This document shows positions 17,846 to 26,089 of a stretch of 64,000 nt of DNA, one piece after another (within the stretch, counting starts at the first letter, position 1; every line of letters starts with the position of its first letter). Source of the DNA: CAYQEC01 sp964569015 (GTDB taxonomy: Bacteria > Actinomycetota > Acidimicrobiia > Spongiisociales > UBA5794); NCBI GenBank assembly GCA_964569015.1, contig CAZMSN010000005.1, forward strand, positions 16,193-80,192. Direction: 5' to 3'. A program made the position numbers and the translations under genes. The notes beneath the pieces were generated by a model that saw only the letters and a list, made by a program, of their open reading frames with translations, did no database searches and was not told the origin of the DNA.

Positions 17846-18640
17846 GTGAGGAGCATCCGGGCCCCGCGCCTGCTCACCGTGGCCGTGATGGTCGCCGCCC
17901 TGCTCACCGCCTCGTGCGCTGAGCCGGTCACGGGAAGAAGAACCGGCACCACCGACCCGCCCACCGTGGTCGACATGCCGCTCACCACGACCACGGAGCC
18001 CGCTTCCACCACGACCCCGTCCGCTCCCGAGACACCGGAGGAAAGTGTGGCTATCTCATTCGTGACTGCCGACGGAATCACACTGGAGGGTCGCCGCTTC
18101 GGCACGGGAGCCGACTTCGTCGTCGTGGCGCACATGCGGCCCGCCGAGATGGATTCCTGGTTCGACCTCGCCGCCACCCTCGTCGCGGAGGGGTACTCGG
18201 TGCTCGCCTTCAACTTCCGCGGCTACGGGAAGTCGGAGGGCTCGGGCTACTCCGTCGACATCGACACCCTCGCCGCCATCGATCACGCTTTCGAGCTCGG
18301 CGCCGAGCGCGTGTTCCTGATCGGCGCCTCGATGGGCGGCACCGGCGTGATTGCCGCCGCCGCGCAGCGGGAGATCGCCGGGATCGTGACGCTGTCGGCG
18401 GCCGAGGAGTTCGACGGGGTGGACGCCCTCACCGCTGCTGCCACGCTCGAGGTGCCGATGCTGCTCTTTGCCGAGGAGAACAAGACCTATCCGGAGGACG
18501 CCAAGGCCATCGCCGCCGCCAGCAGGGGATCCGCCGAGGTTGTCGTGCTCCCCGGAGATCAACACGGCACCAACCTCTTCGCCGAGCACGACCCCGCCCT
18601 CACCGATCGCATCGTGGCGTTCCTGCACGACCACTCGTAG
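17846..18640 (+). CDS. Lipoprotein with alpha/beta-hydrolase domain
   Basis: The 264 residues begin with a lipoprotein signal peptide with lipobox LTASC (Cys24). A Thr/Pro-rich spacer (residues about 35-65) joins it to an alpha/beta-hydrolase of the dienelactone hydrolase/BAAT type. Visible elements are FNFRGYGKSEG, the nucleophile elbow GASMGG, a LLFAEENKTYPED acid strand and GDQHGTN with the catalytic His. It should act outside the membrane as an esterase or peptidase of unknown substrate. The GTG start is chosen because it gives the signal peptide a correct length and lies after a -10 element. It is divergent from the M16 gene. Confidence 0.8.
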   Translation: MRSIRAPRLLTVAVMVAALLTASCAEPVTGRRTGTTDPPTVVDMPLTTTTEPASTTTPSAPETPEESVAISFVTADGITLEGRRFGTGADFVVVAHMRPAEMDSWFDLAATLVAEGYSVLAFNFRGYGKSEGSGYSVDIDTLAAIDHAFELGAERVFLIGASMGGTGVIAAAAQREIAGIVTLSAAEEFDGVDALTAAATLEVPMLLFAEENKTYPEDAKAIAAASRGSAEVVVLPGDQHGTNLFAEHDPALTDRIVAFLHDHS

Positions 18641-18652
18641 ATCGAGCAACGC

Positions 18653-19075
18653 CTACTCGGGATCGGGCGGCCGTCGCAGCCGCTTCAGCTCACCGCGAGC
18701 CCGCTTCGACGCGAGGCGTCTCCGCCGCGCCGCTCCCGACGGAGCAGTGGGCACCCGGCGCCGCCCGGTACGCAGCGCCCCCGCCAGCAGCTCGGCCATG
18801 CGCCGGCGCGCGATCACCCGGTTCCGCCACTGGGAACGGGATTCGTCGGCCACCACCGTCACGACCCCGTTCACCACCCGCCGGCCGAGCCGCGCCACGA
18901 ATCGTGCCTTCGTCTCCTCGTCGAGCGCATCGCTCCCGTCGAGATCGAACAGCAACTCCGCCCGGGTGGCGGAACGGTTGGCGTGCTGACCGCCGGGCCC
19001 ACCGGCGGGACCGAACCGCCAGCTCAGCTCGCCGTCGGGAATAACCACGCGATCGGTGATGCGCAGATCCTTCAT
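18653..19075 (-). CDS. arfB: ArfB-like peptidyl-tRNA hydrolase (ribosome rescue)
   Basis: The 140 residues have the class I release factor catalytic domain with GGQ at 28-30 (GPAGGPGGQHANRSATRAEL) and a long basic tail (RRRRLASKRARGELKRLRR) of the kind ArfB inserts into the empty mRNA channel of stalled ribosomes. There is no codon-recognition domain. The start is ATG 19075, with TAGCTT seven bases upstream; the longer reading upstream lacks support. The gene converges with the lipoprotein hydrolase. Confidence 0.85.
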   Translation of the reverse strand: MKDLRITDRVVIPDGELSWRFGPAGGPGGQHANRSATRAELLFDLDGSDALDEETKARFVARLGRRVVNGVVTVVADESRSQWRNRVIARRRMAELLAGALRTGRRRVPTAPSGAARRRRLASKRARGELKRLRRPPDPE

Positions 19076-19082
19076 GGCCCTC

Positions 19083-19088
19083 AAGCTA
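19083..19088 (-). promoter_or_regulatory. -10 element for leaderless arfB
   Basis: TAGCTT ends seven bases before the ATG at 19075. Confidence 0.5.
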
Positions 19089-19149
19089 CCGGACGCGCGA
19101 CGGGACCCCCGGCATCCGGCCCTGCAGGCATGTGAGACAATCAACGGTT

Positions 19150-21342
19150 ATGCGTCAGCGCGACCAATCCGTGCTCAACGAGGTCCTCCCCCCAGAGGAC
19201 CGGGTCATCGAGGCCGTGGTTGCCCGCTACCAACGGGTGGCCCCGGCCGTGACGCGCTTCGCCCGCAGCCTCGCCGACAACGAGAACTTGGTGGTGCGGC
19301 TCGGTTCGCAGGCGGCGGGTGGAAACGACGAGATCGTGCTCGACCCCGGGGTGTTCCAGAGCGCCTATGCCCGCAGCGCGCCCGTGACGCCAGCCGAGGT
19401 GGCGCTGACCAGCGCCCTGCACGAGGTGGTACACCTCATCGCCACCGACCTCGACGAGATGCGGCCCATCCCGCCCGTGTGGATTCCCCCACCATCCCAG
19501 AACCCGCCGCGCGAACGGGCGCCCCTGTCCTCGCCGCTCGGTCTCTTCCCGGATGACGACCCGCCGATCGACCTCCCCCCCGAGGCCGACCCAGCCACTC
19601 CTGTCCGGCTGCTCGACGCCCTCGCCGAGGTCGGAGGACCGGCGGCCGAAGCGCTGTTCCTCTCCTTGGAGGACGCACGCCAGGAGCGCACCCTGCTCGC
19701 CGCATACGCCGGCGCCCGGTCGGTGCTGGCCGACCTCTACCGCAGCGCCACACCACAGGCGATGCAGAACGCCCGCCCCCTCGGCCAGTTCGCCCTCGCC
19801 TGCTTCCTGGTGACCGGCGGCTACGCCGACCGCAACGGCCTCCAGCGCAGGCTCGCCCCGCACGTCGCCGCCGCCCTCGACGACGCGATGGACTGCCTCC
19901 ACGATGTCCCCACCGCCGCCGGCCCCTGGGAAGTCGGAGGGCTCGCCCTGCGCCTTCTCGAGATCGCGCTCCTCCACGGCCTGGTCCAGCAGACCGACCC
20001 TTCCGATTCGCCTGCTGCCAACCGCGCCAAGGGCGAAGCGGATCGGGCGGCGATCTCCGAGACCGTCGATGCCGTGCGCATCGTGACCCCACCGCTCCAG
20101 GACGCCGACAGCTACGACCAGACCCGCCGTGCGACCCAGGCGGTGACGGCCCAGCACGGCAAGGCCGGCGACGCCCAGCAAGCAGGAGACCCCGCCACCG
20201 ATCAGGTGGTCCGTGTCAGTGAAGCGCCCACGATCTACCTCCCGACCGGCCAGAGCGGCAAGCTGCTGGTGTGCCCCTTCCCCGATCGCTTTGCTCGCCA
20301 CGCCCCCGATGGGCGCCGCCTCATCGAAGAGGCCGCCTTGCGCTGGCAAGTTGCGCAGCGCCGAGTAGCCGGTGAGCTCTACCCCCTCTTCGTCGCCAAC
20401 CAGCGGCGCGGGCTCCGCTCCGGCTACGACGCCGGCGACCTCTCGCCGTACGCGGCGCTCTTGCTCGGTGCCGGGCTCTACGAGCGCATGTTCGAGCGGC
20501 GCGACCTACCGTCACGACGCTCCTACGGCGTGAGCCTGCTCGTCGACGGATCGGCGTCCATGCTCCAGCCGAAGGCAACCCCCGACGGACGCAACACCCC
20601 GTGGCCGCTGGCCGCTGCCATCCTCGGCGCCTGGACCCTCGCCAACCTGTGCAACGAGCTTCAGATCGATTTTGAGGTCGCGTTCTTCAACCGGGCGTTC
20701 GCCGCGGTCGCCGACGATACCGAGCGGGCCTTCTCCGATCGGCGCCACGCCGCCACCGGGGCGCTGCGGCGCACCCAGGGAGGGGCTGCGCCACGACTGT
20801 CTCGGACCGTCAACCACTACCTCCTCAAGCCGTTTGGTGCCCGCTGGCGGACTGCTGAGGACATCCTCGCCGGGCTCTTCTGGATGGCGGCGACGCCCTC
20901 CGACGCCGCACGCGTCGCCCGCCTCTCACCCGAGGAGGCGCCCCCGATCTCGATGTTCGACAAGGCCGCCAACGTCGACGAGTACAACGTCGCCTACGCC
21001 GCCCGCCGGCTGGCAGGCCGCAACGTCTCGACCCGCATCCTGGTGGTGCTCGCCGACGGCATGACCCGCGGCTCGGTCGAGGATCTCGCCGCGTCCGTGC
21101 GATCGGTCGAGGGGGCCGGAGCCGTCGTGCTCGGCATCGGCATCGGCGACGACACCGTCCAAGCCGCCTACGATCGCAACCAAGTCGTCGAGCGCCCCGA
21201 TCATCTCGCTCGCGCCATGGTCGACGGCGTTCGCTCGACCCTCTATCGCACGATCGCCGCCGCCGGCGGCAACACCTGGTGGGCTCACACCAGCGAGCGC
21301 GCCGTCTACGATCATCCCGCCCCAAGGAGCATCGATGCCTAG
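19150..21342 (+). CDS. VWA-domain protein with HExxH motif (CobT/DUF2201-like)
   Basis: The 730 residues contain an N-terminal region with HEVVH at 91-95 (TSALHEVVHLIATDLDE) and a later LEDARQERTLL, together reminiscent of metallopeptidase-like regions attached to VWA proteins. A Pro-rich, disordered middle follows. The C-terminal von Willebrand A domain has a MIDAS motif DGSAS near residue 466 (VSLLVDGSASM) and LADGMT. CobT of the aerobic cobaltochelatase is one relative by layout, but no cob genes are here. The start is ATG 19150, with GACAAT eight bases upstream. Its last 8 bases overlap the AAA+ gene, so the two form an operon and probably one complex. The metal target or client is unknown. 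Confidence 0.72.
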   Translation: MRQRDQSVLNEVLPPEDRVIEAVVARYQRVAPAVTRFARSLADNENLVVRLGSQAAGGNDEIVLDPGVFQSAYARSAPVTPAEVALTSALHEVVHLIATDLDEMRPIPPVWIPPPSQNPPRERAPLSSPLGLFPDDDPPIDLPPEADPATPVRLLDALAEVGGPAAEALFLSLEDARQERTLLAAYAGARSVLADLYRSATPQAMQNARPLGQFALACFLVTGGYADRNGLQRRLAPHVAAALDDAMDCLHDVPTAAGPWEVGGLALRLLEIALLHGLVQQTDPSDSPAANRAKGEADRAAISETVDAVRIVTPPLQDADSYDQTRRATQAVTAQHGKAGDAQQAGDPATDQVVRVSEAPTIYLPTGQSGKLLVCPFPDRFARHAPDGRRLIEEAALRWQVAQRRVAGELYPLFVANQRRGLRSGYDAGDLSPYAALLLGAGLYERMFERRDLPSRRSYGVSLLVDGSASMLQPKATPDGRNTPWPLAAAILGAWTLANLCNELQIDFEVAFFNRAFAAVADDTERAFSDRRHAATGALRRTQGGAAPRLSRTVNHYLLKPFGARWRTAEDILAGLFWMAATPSDAARVARLSPEEAPPISMFDKAANVDEYNVAYAARRLAGRNVSTRILVVLADGMTRGSVEDLAASVRSVEGAGAVVLGIGIGDDTVQAAYDRNQVVERPDHLARAMVDGVRSTLYRTIAAAGGNTWWAHTSERAVYDHPAPRSIDA

Positions 21343-22324
21343 ACCCGTCACCTTCACCGACCCGACCGGCGACGGCCCTCCCGTCGAGCTGGATTCCGTC
21401 GAGGTACCCCCGGGACTCCCCGATCGCGAGCTGCGGCTCGCCCACGTCCCGAAGCCCGATCCCTACTACGTCGACCTCGGGATGCTCTACAAGCTCGCCC
21501 AACTCGAGCAGGTCCGCCGGCTCCATTTCACCGACACTCCTCTGCATCTCGCCCTCCGGGGCCACATGGGCACCGGCAAGGACCACGACCTCGAGCAGTT
21601 CGCGGCGCTGCTCGGCATGCCCCACTACCGAATCCCCCTCACCGGTGAAGTGCGCGACATCACCCTGATCGGTTCGGTCAAGCTGCACGGAGACGGCAGG
21701 GGCGGTACCGAGAGCAGGTGGCAAGACGGCGACATCACCCGGGCCCTGCGGGGCCCCGCTCTCATCAACCTCTCGGAGTTGAACGCCGCCGGAGCCGAGA
21801 CCTTGTTTGCCCTTCACGGCCTGCTCGACCGCCACCAGGCGCTCGAGCTCCCCACCGGCGAGATGGTGCGCCTGCGAAGCGACGTGCGGGTCTTCGGGAC
21901 CCTCAACCCCACCGATCTGCGCGACTATGCCGGCACCCAGACGCTCAACAAGGCTTTCGCCGACCGGTGGATCATTTGGGAGAAGGACTTCCCCGACGAA
22001 GCCCAGCTCGCCGGGATGCTCGACCGCCGCCACCCGGGCCTCAAAGCGGAATTCGTGGAGCCCATCGCCAAGCTGGCCGTCGAAGTCAACGCCTCGTTCA
22101 CCTCAGCCGATGCCCGTACCCGGGTCGAGACCCCGATGAGCCTCCGCACCGTGCTCGATCGCGTCCCGGCCGGGCTCCGAGTGTACGCCGGGAGCAGCGA
22201 CCCGCTGCGCGACGCCTGGGACGAGTTCGTGCTTCCTCACATCGATCCCTTCGATCGAGATCACTATGAGACGGTGTGGGCGGCAGTGGTGCGGCACGGA
22301 CCCGCCGGGCCGCCCTTCGCCTGA
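21335..22324 (+). CDS. AAA+ ATPase-like protein (MoxR/CobS type) with altered Walker motifs
   Basis: The 329 residues resemble CobS/MoxR dynein-related AAA+ proteins. The P-loop region GHMGTGKD is at 76-83, sensor 1 is TLNPTDL, and the arginine-finger region is LNKAFADRW. Two key positions differ: the P-loop Ser/Thr is Asp83, and the Walker B aspartate is Ser147 (LINLSEL instead of hhhhDE). Mg-ATP binding and hydrolysis are therefore doubtful. Normal MoxR proteins remodel VWA partners, and this gene follows the VWA gene with an 8-base overlap, so it probably forms a complex with it. Family placement is secure; activity is uncertain. Confidence 0.8.
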   Translation: MPRPVTFTDPTGDGPPVELDSVEVPPGLPDRELRLAHVPKPDPYYVDLGMLYKLAQLEQVRRLHFTDTPLHLALRGHMGTGKDHDLEQFAALLGMPHYRIPLTGEVRDITLIGSVKLHGDGRGGTESRWQDGDITRALRGPALINLSELNAAGAETLFALHGLLDRHQALELPTGEMVRLRSDVRVFGTLNPTDLRDYAGTQTLNKAFADRWIIWEKDFPDEAQLAGMLDRRHPGLKAEFVEPIAKLAVEVNASFTSADARTRVETPMSLRTVLDRVPAGLRVYAGSSDPLRDAWDEFVLPHIDPFDRDHYETVWAAVVRHGPAGPPFA

Positions 22325-22356
22325 GCACATCCGACCTGCAGCCAGCGGCGACGGGC

Positions 22357-22362
22357 TATCGT
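22357..22362 (+). promoter_or_regulatory. -10 element upstream of yajQ
   Basis: TATCGT lies ten bases before the ATG, slightly longer than the usual leaderless spacing here. Confidence 0.4.
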
Positions 22363-22372
22363 CACGCCCGCC

Positions 22373-22858
22373 ATGCCTTCGTTCGACGTCGTGTCCCAGG
22401 TCGATCTCCAGGAAGTCCGCAACGCGGTCGATCAGGCCTCGCGCGAGATCGTGAATCGCTACGACTTCAAGGGCACGGAGACCACGGTCAGGCTCCAAGA
22501 CAACTCGATCGTGCTCGAATCAAGCACCGAACAGCGCCTCGAGGCGGCCGTCGACGTCCTCAAGGGAAGGCTCGTCAAACGCAAGGTGTCGCTCAAGGCA
22601 CTCAGCGGCGGCGAGCCGCGGCCGGCCGCAGGAGGCCGGTCGCGCAGCGAGTTCACGCTCAATCAGGGAATCGCCCAGGATGCCGCCCGTGAGCTGTCCA
22701 GACAGGTCCGGGACCGCAAGCTCAAGGTGCAGGTCCAGATCCAAGGTGACCAGCTTCGCGTCCAGGGCAAGAAGCGCGACGATCTCCAGGAGGTCATCGC
22801 CTTCCTCAAGGGCCTCGACTACCGCCTGCCGCTTCAGTACGTCAACTACCGCGACTGA
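22373..22858 (+). CDS. yajQ: YajQ family nucleotide-binding protein
   Basis: The 161 residues match YajQ/UPF0234 along the full length: MPSFDVVSQVDLQEVRNA at the start, NRYDFKGTE, the middle RSEFTLNQGIAQDAARELS, and the terminal LPLQYVNYRD. Members bind nucleotides, and a Xanthomonas homologue binds cyclic di-GMP. The stop codon is five bases from that of the convergent hpt gene, and a small CTGAG/CTCAG inverted repeat spans the two stops. Confidence 0.92.
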   Translation: MPSFDVVSQVDLQEVRNAVDQASREIVNRYDFKGTETTVRLQDNSIVLESSTEQRLEAAVDVLKGRLVKRKVSLKALSGGEPRPAAGGRSRSEFTLNQGIAQDAARELSRQVRDRKLKVQVQIQGDQLRVQGKKRDDLQEVIAFLKGLDYRLPLQYVNYRD

Positions 22859-22863
22859 GCCGC

Positions 22864-23403
22864 TCAGCGGTCCTCGGCAGCGAGCTCACCGATGTACGGG
22901 AGGGTGCGATAGCGCTCGGCGTAGTCGAGCCCGTACCCCACCACCCACACATCGGGGATGGTGAAGCCCAGGTAGTCGATGGCGACTTCGGCCTCGGTGC
23001 GATCCGGTTTGTGCAGCAGCGTGCACAGCTTGAGCGAGGCGGGACCACGGGCCGTGAGCAGACGTTGCAGGTAGGCGATCGTGTGACCGGTGTCGACGAT
23101 GTCCTCGACGACCAGCACGTGCTCGTCTGCGATATCGTGCCGGACGTCCATGAGGAGCCGCACCGATCCGAGGTGCTCCTCGCTCTCGCGATCCCCGTAG
23201 CTGGAGACGGCGATGAACTCGATCCGGTTGGGAACGGTGAGGCGGCGGGCGAGGTCGGACAGGAACACGAACGAGCCCTTGAGCACCCCGACGAGCACGA
23301 GGGAATCGACGTCGGCGTAGTCCCGATCGATCGTGGCCGCCAGCTCGGCGACCTTGTGCCGGATCTCTTCCTCGGTGACGAGCGGTGCAGGTGGGTGCGC
23401 CAT
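22864..23403 (-). CDS. hpt: Hypoxanthine phosphoribosyltransferase
   Basis: Purine salvage enzyme that converts hypoxanthine or guanine plus PRPP to IMP or GMP. The 179 residues carry the PRPP-binding loop VLVVEDIVDTGHTI, the N-terminal GVLKGSFVFLSDL and the C-terminal VWVVGYGLDYAERYR that contacts the purine. ATG 23403 is preceded by TACCGT seven bases away, and earlier in-frame residues are arginine-rich shadow. In many actinobacteria hpt lies near tilS and ftsH, but not here. Confidence 0.93.
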   Translation of the reverse strand: MAHPPAPLVTEEEIRHKVAELAATIDRDYADVDSLVLVGVLKGSFVFLSDLARRLTVPNRIEFIAVSSYGDRESEEHLGSVRLLMDVRHDIADEHVLVVEDIVDTGHTIAYLQRLLTARGPASLKLCTLLHKPDRTEAEVAIDYLGFTIPDVWVVGYGLDYAERYRTLPYIGELAAEDR

Positions 23404-23410
23404 CGCCGTG

Positions 23411-23416
23411 ACGGTA
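23411..23416 (-). promoter_or_regulatory. -10 element for leaderless hpt
   Basis: TACCGT ends seven bases before the hpt ATG. Confidence 0.55.
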
Positions 23417-23453
23417 CTTCCTCGCTCACACGATGTCGCAATCGAACCGTCGA

Positions 23454-24134
23454 TCAGGCATCGGTGACGAGCCTCGCCGCGATCTCCACCGCTTCGAGCA
23501 GATTGGTGGCGATGGGAGTTCGCGCCTCGGCGAGCAGCTCGGCGAGGTGATGCGACCCGCCGTCGTACACCACGCACTTGATCCCCGTCTCGCGCGCGGC
23601 GCCGGCGTCGTCGAGGGCATCGCCGATCAGCACGACCCGTGCCGGGTCGAGGCTCCCGAGGGCGACCTCCAGATCGGCGAGATGGCGCTCCAGGTGATGG
23701 AGCTTGGTCTCGCCGGCCTCTCCTCGATTGCCGTCGACGCGGACCATGGCCCGGTCGAGGCCGTGGGCGGCAACCGCTTGCACCAGCTCACCGTGCCACC
23801 ACATGGACAGGATCGATTGGCTCCATCCGGCATCGCCGACTCGTTCGACGGCGAGCCGGGCATCCTCGGTGAGGGGAAGCGACGCGACGCCTTCCCGGTA
23901 TCCCTGATGGAAGACGGCATCGATCCGGCGCCACTCGTCCTCGTCGATGCGACGATCGAGGAGGCGCTCGTAGAAGACAGCAACGGGACGGGTGTAGTGG
24001 GTCCGGTAGGCATCGGCGTCGATGGGCTCGGCGCCGATGTCCTCCAGCGACAGGTTGACGGCGTCGACGACCAGTTCGAGGTCGTCGACGAGGGTGCCGT
24101 TCCAGTCCCAGATCACGTGTGGTGTGTCGCTCAC
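23454..24134 (-). CDS. HAD-family hydrolase (phosphatase-like)
   Basis: The 226 residues form a haloacid dehalogenase-fold phosphatase. Motif I is DWNGTLVDD near residue 9, where the second acid of DxD is Asn, as in a known subgroup. A helical cap follows, then VVLIGDALDDAGAARETG as motif IV. It resembles phosphoglycolate phosphatase-like members, but the substrate cannot be deduced. The start is GTG 24134, with TACAGT eight bases upstream. It lies just before hpt on the same strand with a 50-base gap that holds the hpt -10 element, so the two may be transcribed independently. Confidence 0.8.
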   Translation of the reverse strand: MSDTPHVIWDWNGTLVDDLELVVDAVNLSLEDIGAEPIDADAYRTHYTRPVAVFYERLLDRRIDEDEWRRIDAVFHQGYREGVASLPLTEDARLAVERVGDAGWSQSILSMWWHGELVQAVAAHGLDRAMVRVDGNRGEAGETKLHHLERHLADLEVALGSLDPARVVLIGDALDDAGAARETGIKCVVYDGGSHHLAELLAEARTPIATNLLEAVEIAARLVTDA

Positions 24135-24142
24135 GGCTCACG

Positions 24143-24148
24143 ACTGTA
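24143..24148 (-). promoter_or_regulatory. -10 element for leaderless HAD gene
   Basis: TACAGT ends eight bases before the GTG at 24134. Confidence 0.5.
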
Positions 24149-24226
24149 CCCGGGCACTCGTCATTCCTTCACCGCGTCCCCACCGTCGGGAACGGGAGTC
24201 CCGTGCCCTGCGCCGGAAGGTCCCGC

Positions 24227-24232
24227 TAGCGT
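24227..24232 (+). promoter_or_regulatory. -10 element for leaderless LOG-family gene
   Basis: TAGCGT ends seven bases before the ATG at 24240 and supports this start inside a much longer open frame. Confidence 0.55.
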
Positions 24233-24239
24233 GCGGGCC

Positions 24240-25307
24240 ATGCGTCCCTATCGGCTCGGCAACGACGACCTCGATCGGCGGCTGCGTCAACTCGTCAGCG
24301 ACGCCGTCGCATCCCATGAAGGACGGGCCCAAGACGAGGGCCTCATCGCCGAGATGCTGGTGAGCGGCCTCAAGCTGCTGCTCGACGACACCGACACCGG
24401 AGATCTCAAGCTGGTCAACAGCGCCCTCAAGGAGCTGCGCTACGCACTCTTGATCTTCTCGCGCTACCGGGACACACCCAAAGTGACGATGTACGGCTCA
24501 GCCCGGGTGACCCCGGATGACCCCAACTACCGGCTCGCCGCCGAGTTCGCCAATCTCATGGCCGACACCCACAACTGGATGATCGTCACCGGCGCCGGCC
24601 CCGGCATCATGGAAGCCGGCAACAAGGGCGCCGGGACGGAGTACGGCTTCGGGGTCAACATTCGCCTCCCCTTCGAAGCCGATCCGAATCCCTACGTGCA
24701 CGAGAGCCGCCTCATCAACTTCAAGTACTTCTTCACCCGCAAGCTCATGTTCGTCAAGGAATCCCACGCCTTCGTCCTCTTTCCCGGCGGGTTCGGAACC
24801 CAGGACGAGACCTTCGAGCTGCTCACGCTCGTGCAGACCGGCAAGTCGGACATGCACCCGATCGTGCTCATCGAAGCGCAAGGCACCGGCTACTGGGAAT
24901 CGTGGCTGGCATTCGTCTTGACGCTGCGTGAGAAGGGCATGATCCTCCCCGACGACTTCAGCCTCTTCAAGTACACCACCAGCGTCGAAGAGGCCTGCAA
25001 CGAGATCCTCCGGTTCTACGGCAACTACCACTCACAGCGCTTTGTGGAAGGAAAGCTGGTGCTCAGGCTCAAGCACGAGCCGAGCGACGAGTTGGTCGCC
25101 GAGCTCAACGACGAGTTCCCCGACATCCTGGTTCGAGGCTCGATCGAGAAGATCCCGGCCACCCCGGCCGAGAACAACGACGGCGACAACGTCGATCTCC
25201 ACCGCATCAGGATGCACTTCGATCGGCGTCATCTGGGACGTCTCCGACAGCTCGTCGACCGCCTCAACGAGGCCGCGGCGAACCAAGAGGACGGCGCGGG
25301 CCGGTAG
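24240..25307 (+). CDS. LOG family (lysine decarboxylase-like Rossmann) protein, long form
   Basis: The 355 residues contain a central LOG domain: VTMYGSARVTPDDPNY, TGAGPGIMEAGNKGA, and the signature PGGFGTQDETFE. LOG enzymes release free bases from nucleoside monophosphates, and in plants and some bacteria they activate cytokinins. This is the long form, with about 80 extra N-terminal residues and a roughly 100-residue C-terminal extension, so the substrate may differ. The frame stays open far upstream, but the sequence before 24240 is antisense to the HAD gene. Confidence 0.85.
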   Translation: MRPYRLGNDDLDRRLRQLVSDAVASHEGRAQDEGLIAEMLVSGLKLLLDDTDTGDLKLVNSALKELRYALLIFSRYRDTPKVTMYGSARVTPDDPNYRLAAEFANLMADTHNWMIVTGAGPGIMEAGNKGAGTEYGFGVNIRLPFEADPNPYVHESRLINFKYFFTRKLMFVKESHAFVLFPGGFGTQDETFELLTLVQTGKSDMHPIVLIEAQGTGYWESWLAFVLTLREKGMILPDDFSLFKYTTSVEEACNEILRFYGNYHSQRFVEGKLVLRLKHEPSDELVAELNDEFPDILVRGSIEKIPATPAENNDGDNVDLHRIRMHFDRRHLGRLRQLVDRLNEAAANQEDGAGR

Positions 25308-25310
25308 AAT
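25305..25310 (+). promoter_or_regulatory. -10 element overlapping the LOG stop codon
   Basis: TAGAAT includes the TAG stop of the LOG gene and lies nine bases before the ATG at 25320. It could give the next gene its own leaderless transcript. Confidence 0.45.
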
Positions 25311-25319
25311 ACGTGTCCG

Positions 25320-26084
25320 ATGCGAGAGATCCTGTCCGACTTGGTAGCCGAACAGCAGGCACTGGATCAGTTCCTCCAGAGTATCTCCGAACGCGATTGG
25401 AATCTCCCCACGCCCGTCAAGGGCTGGAGCATCAAGGACACGGTGAGCCATCTCGCCCACTCCGAGGAATTCGCCGCCGGGGCCCTCAACGGCGGCGCGT
25501 CGTTCATCGAGGACGCCAACGTCACCGACATCGACGAGTGGACGGCCCGCGGCGTGCGTCAGGGCCGCAAGAAGCGCTACCAGGAGGTCATCGAATGGTG
25601 GCGCAACAGCCGGGCCACCGTCATCGAGGCCCTCTCCCGCATGGAGCCAAGCCGTCGCATCCCCTGGGTGGCGACACCGGTTGGCGCCAGGACCTTCGCC
25701 ACCATACGCCTGACGGAAACGTGGGCCTATGGTCTCGACATCCAGGCAGCCATGGAAGGGCGCCTTCCTCCGCCGGACGACGATGAGGAGGCGGCCGGCG
25801 ATTCGCCCCGCATTCGCCACATCGCCTGGCTGGCACACCGCATGCTCCCCCACGCCTTCGATCAGGAGGGCGAGGAATTTCCCCCCGGTGGTATCCGGAT
25901 CGAGCTGATGGGCCCCAAGTACGCCCGCTGGGTATTCGGGCCCGCCGATGCAGAGAACGTCATCAAGGGGCTCGCCGGCGAATGGTGCCGGGTGGCCGTG
26001 CAGCGGCTCGACGTCACGAAGACCACGCTCAAGGCCGACGGCACGGCGGCCGAGACCGCCCTGCACATCGTTCGGGCGTCCTGA
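25320..26084 (+). CDS. Mycothiol-dependent maleylpyruvate isomerase-like (DinB/MDMPI fold) protein
   Basis: The 254 residues have an N-terminal DinB_2/MDMPI four-helix bundle with metal-binding histidine pattern GWSIKDTVSHLAHSEEF and a second histidine region IRHIAWLAHRM. The C-terminal part resembles the wHTH/SCP2-like tail of TIGR03084-type actinobacterial proteins. These are thiol-dependent transferases or isomerases of mostly unknown substrate that use mycothiol, which fits an actinobacterium. The start ATG lies 12 bases after the LOG stop. The downstream btpA-like gene follows after 5 bases, suggesting one operon. Confidence 0.78.
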   Translation: MREILSDLVAEQQALDQFLQSISERDWNLPTPVKGWSIKDTVSHLAHSEEFAAGALNGGASFIEDANVTDIDEWTARGVRQGRKKRYQEVIEWWRNSRATVIEALSRMEPSRRIPWVATPVGARTFATIRLTETWAYGLDIQAAMEGRLPPPDDDEEAAGDSPRIRHIAWLAHRMLPHAFDQEGEEFPPGGIRIELMGPKYARWVFGPADAENVIKGLAGEWCRVAVQRLDVTKTTLKADGTAAETALHIVRAS

Positions 26085-26089
26085 AGCTC

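Noticed and set aside
23454..24134. HAD motif DWNGT instead of DxDGT as a lost active site
   Set aside because: DxN in motif I is a known variant in this HAD subgroup, so it is not evidence of inactivity.
23433..24239. N-terminal extension of the LOG protein by 269 residues
   Set aside because: It is antisense to the HAD gene and the end of hpt's upstream region. A -10 element and family length place the start at 24240.
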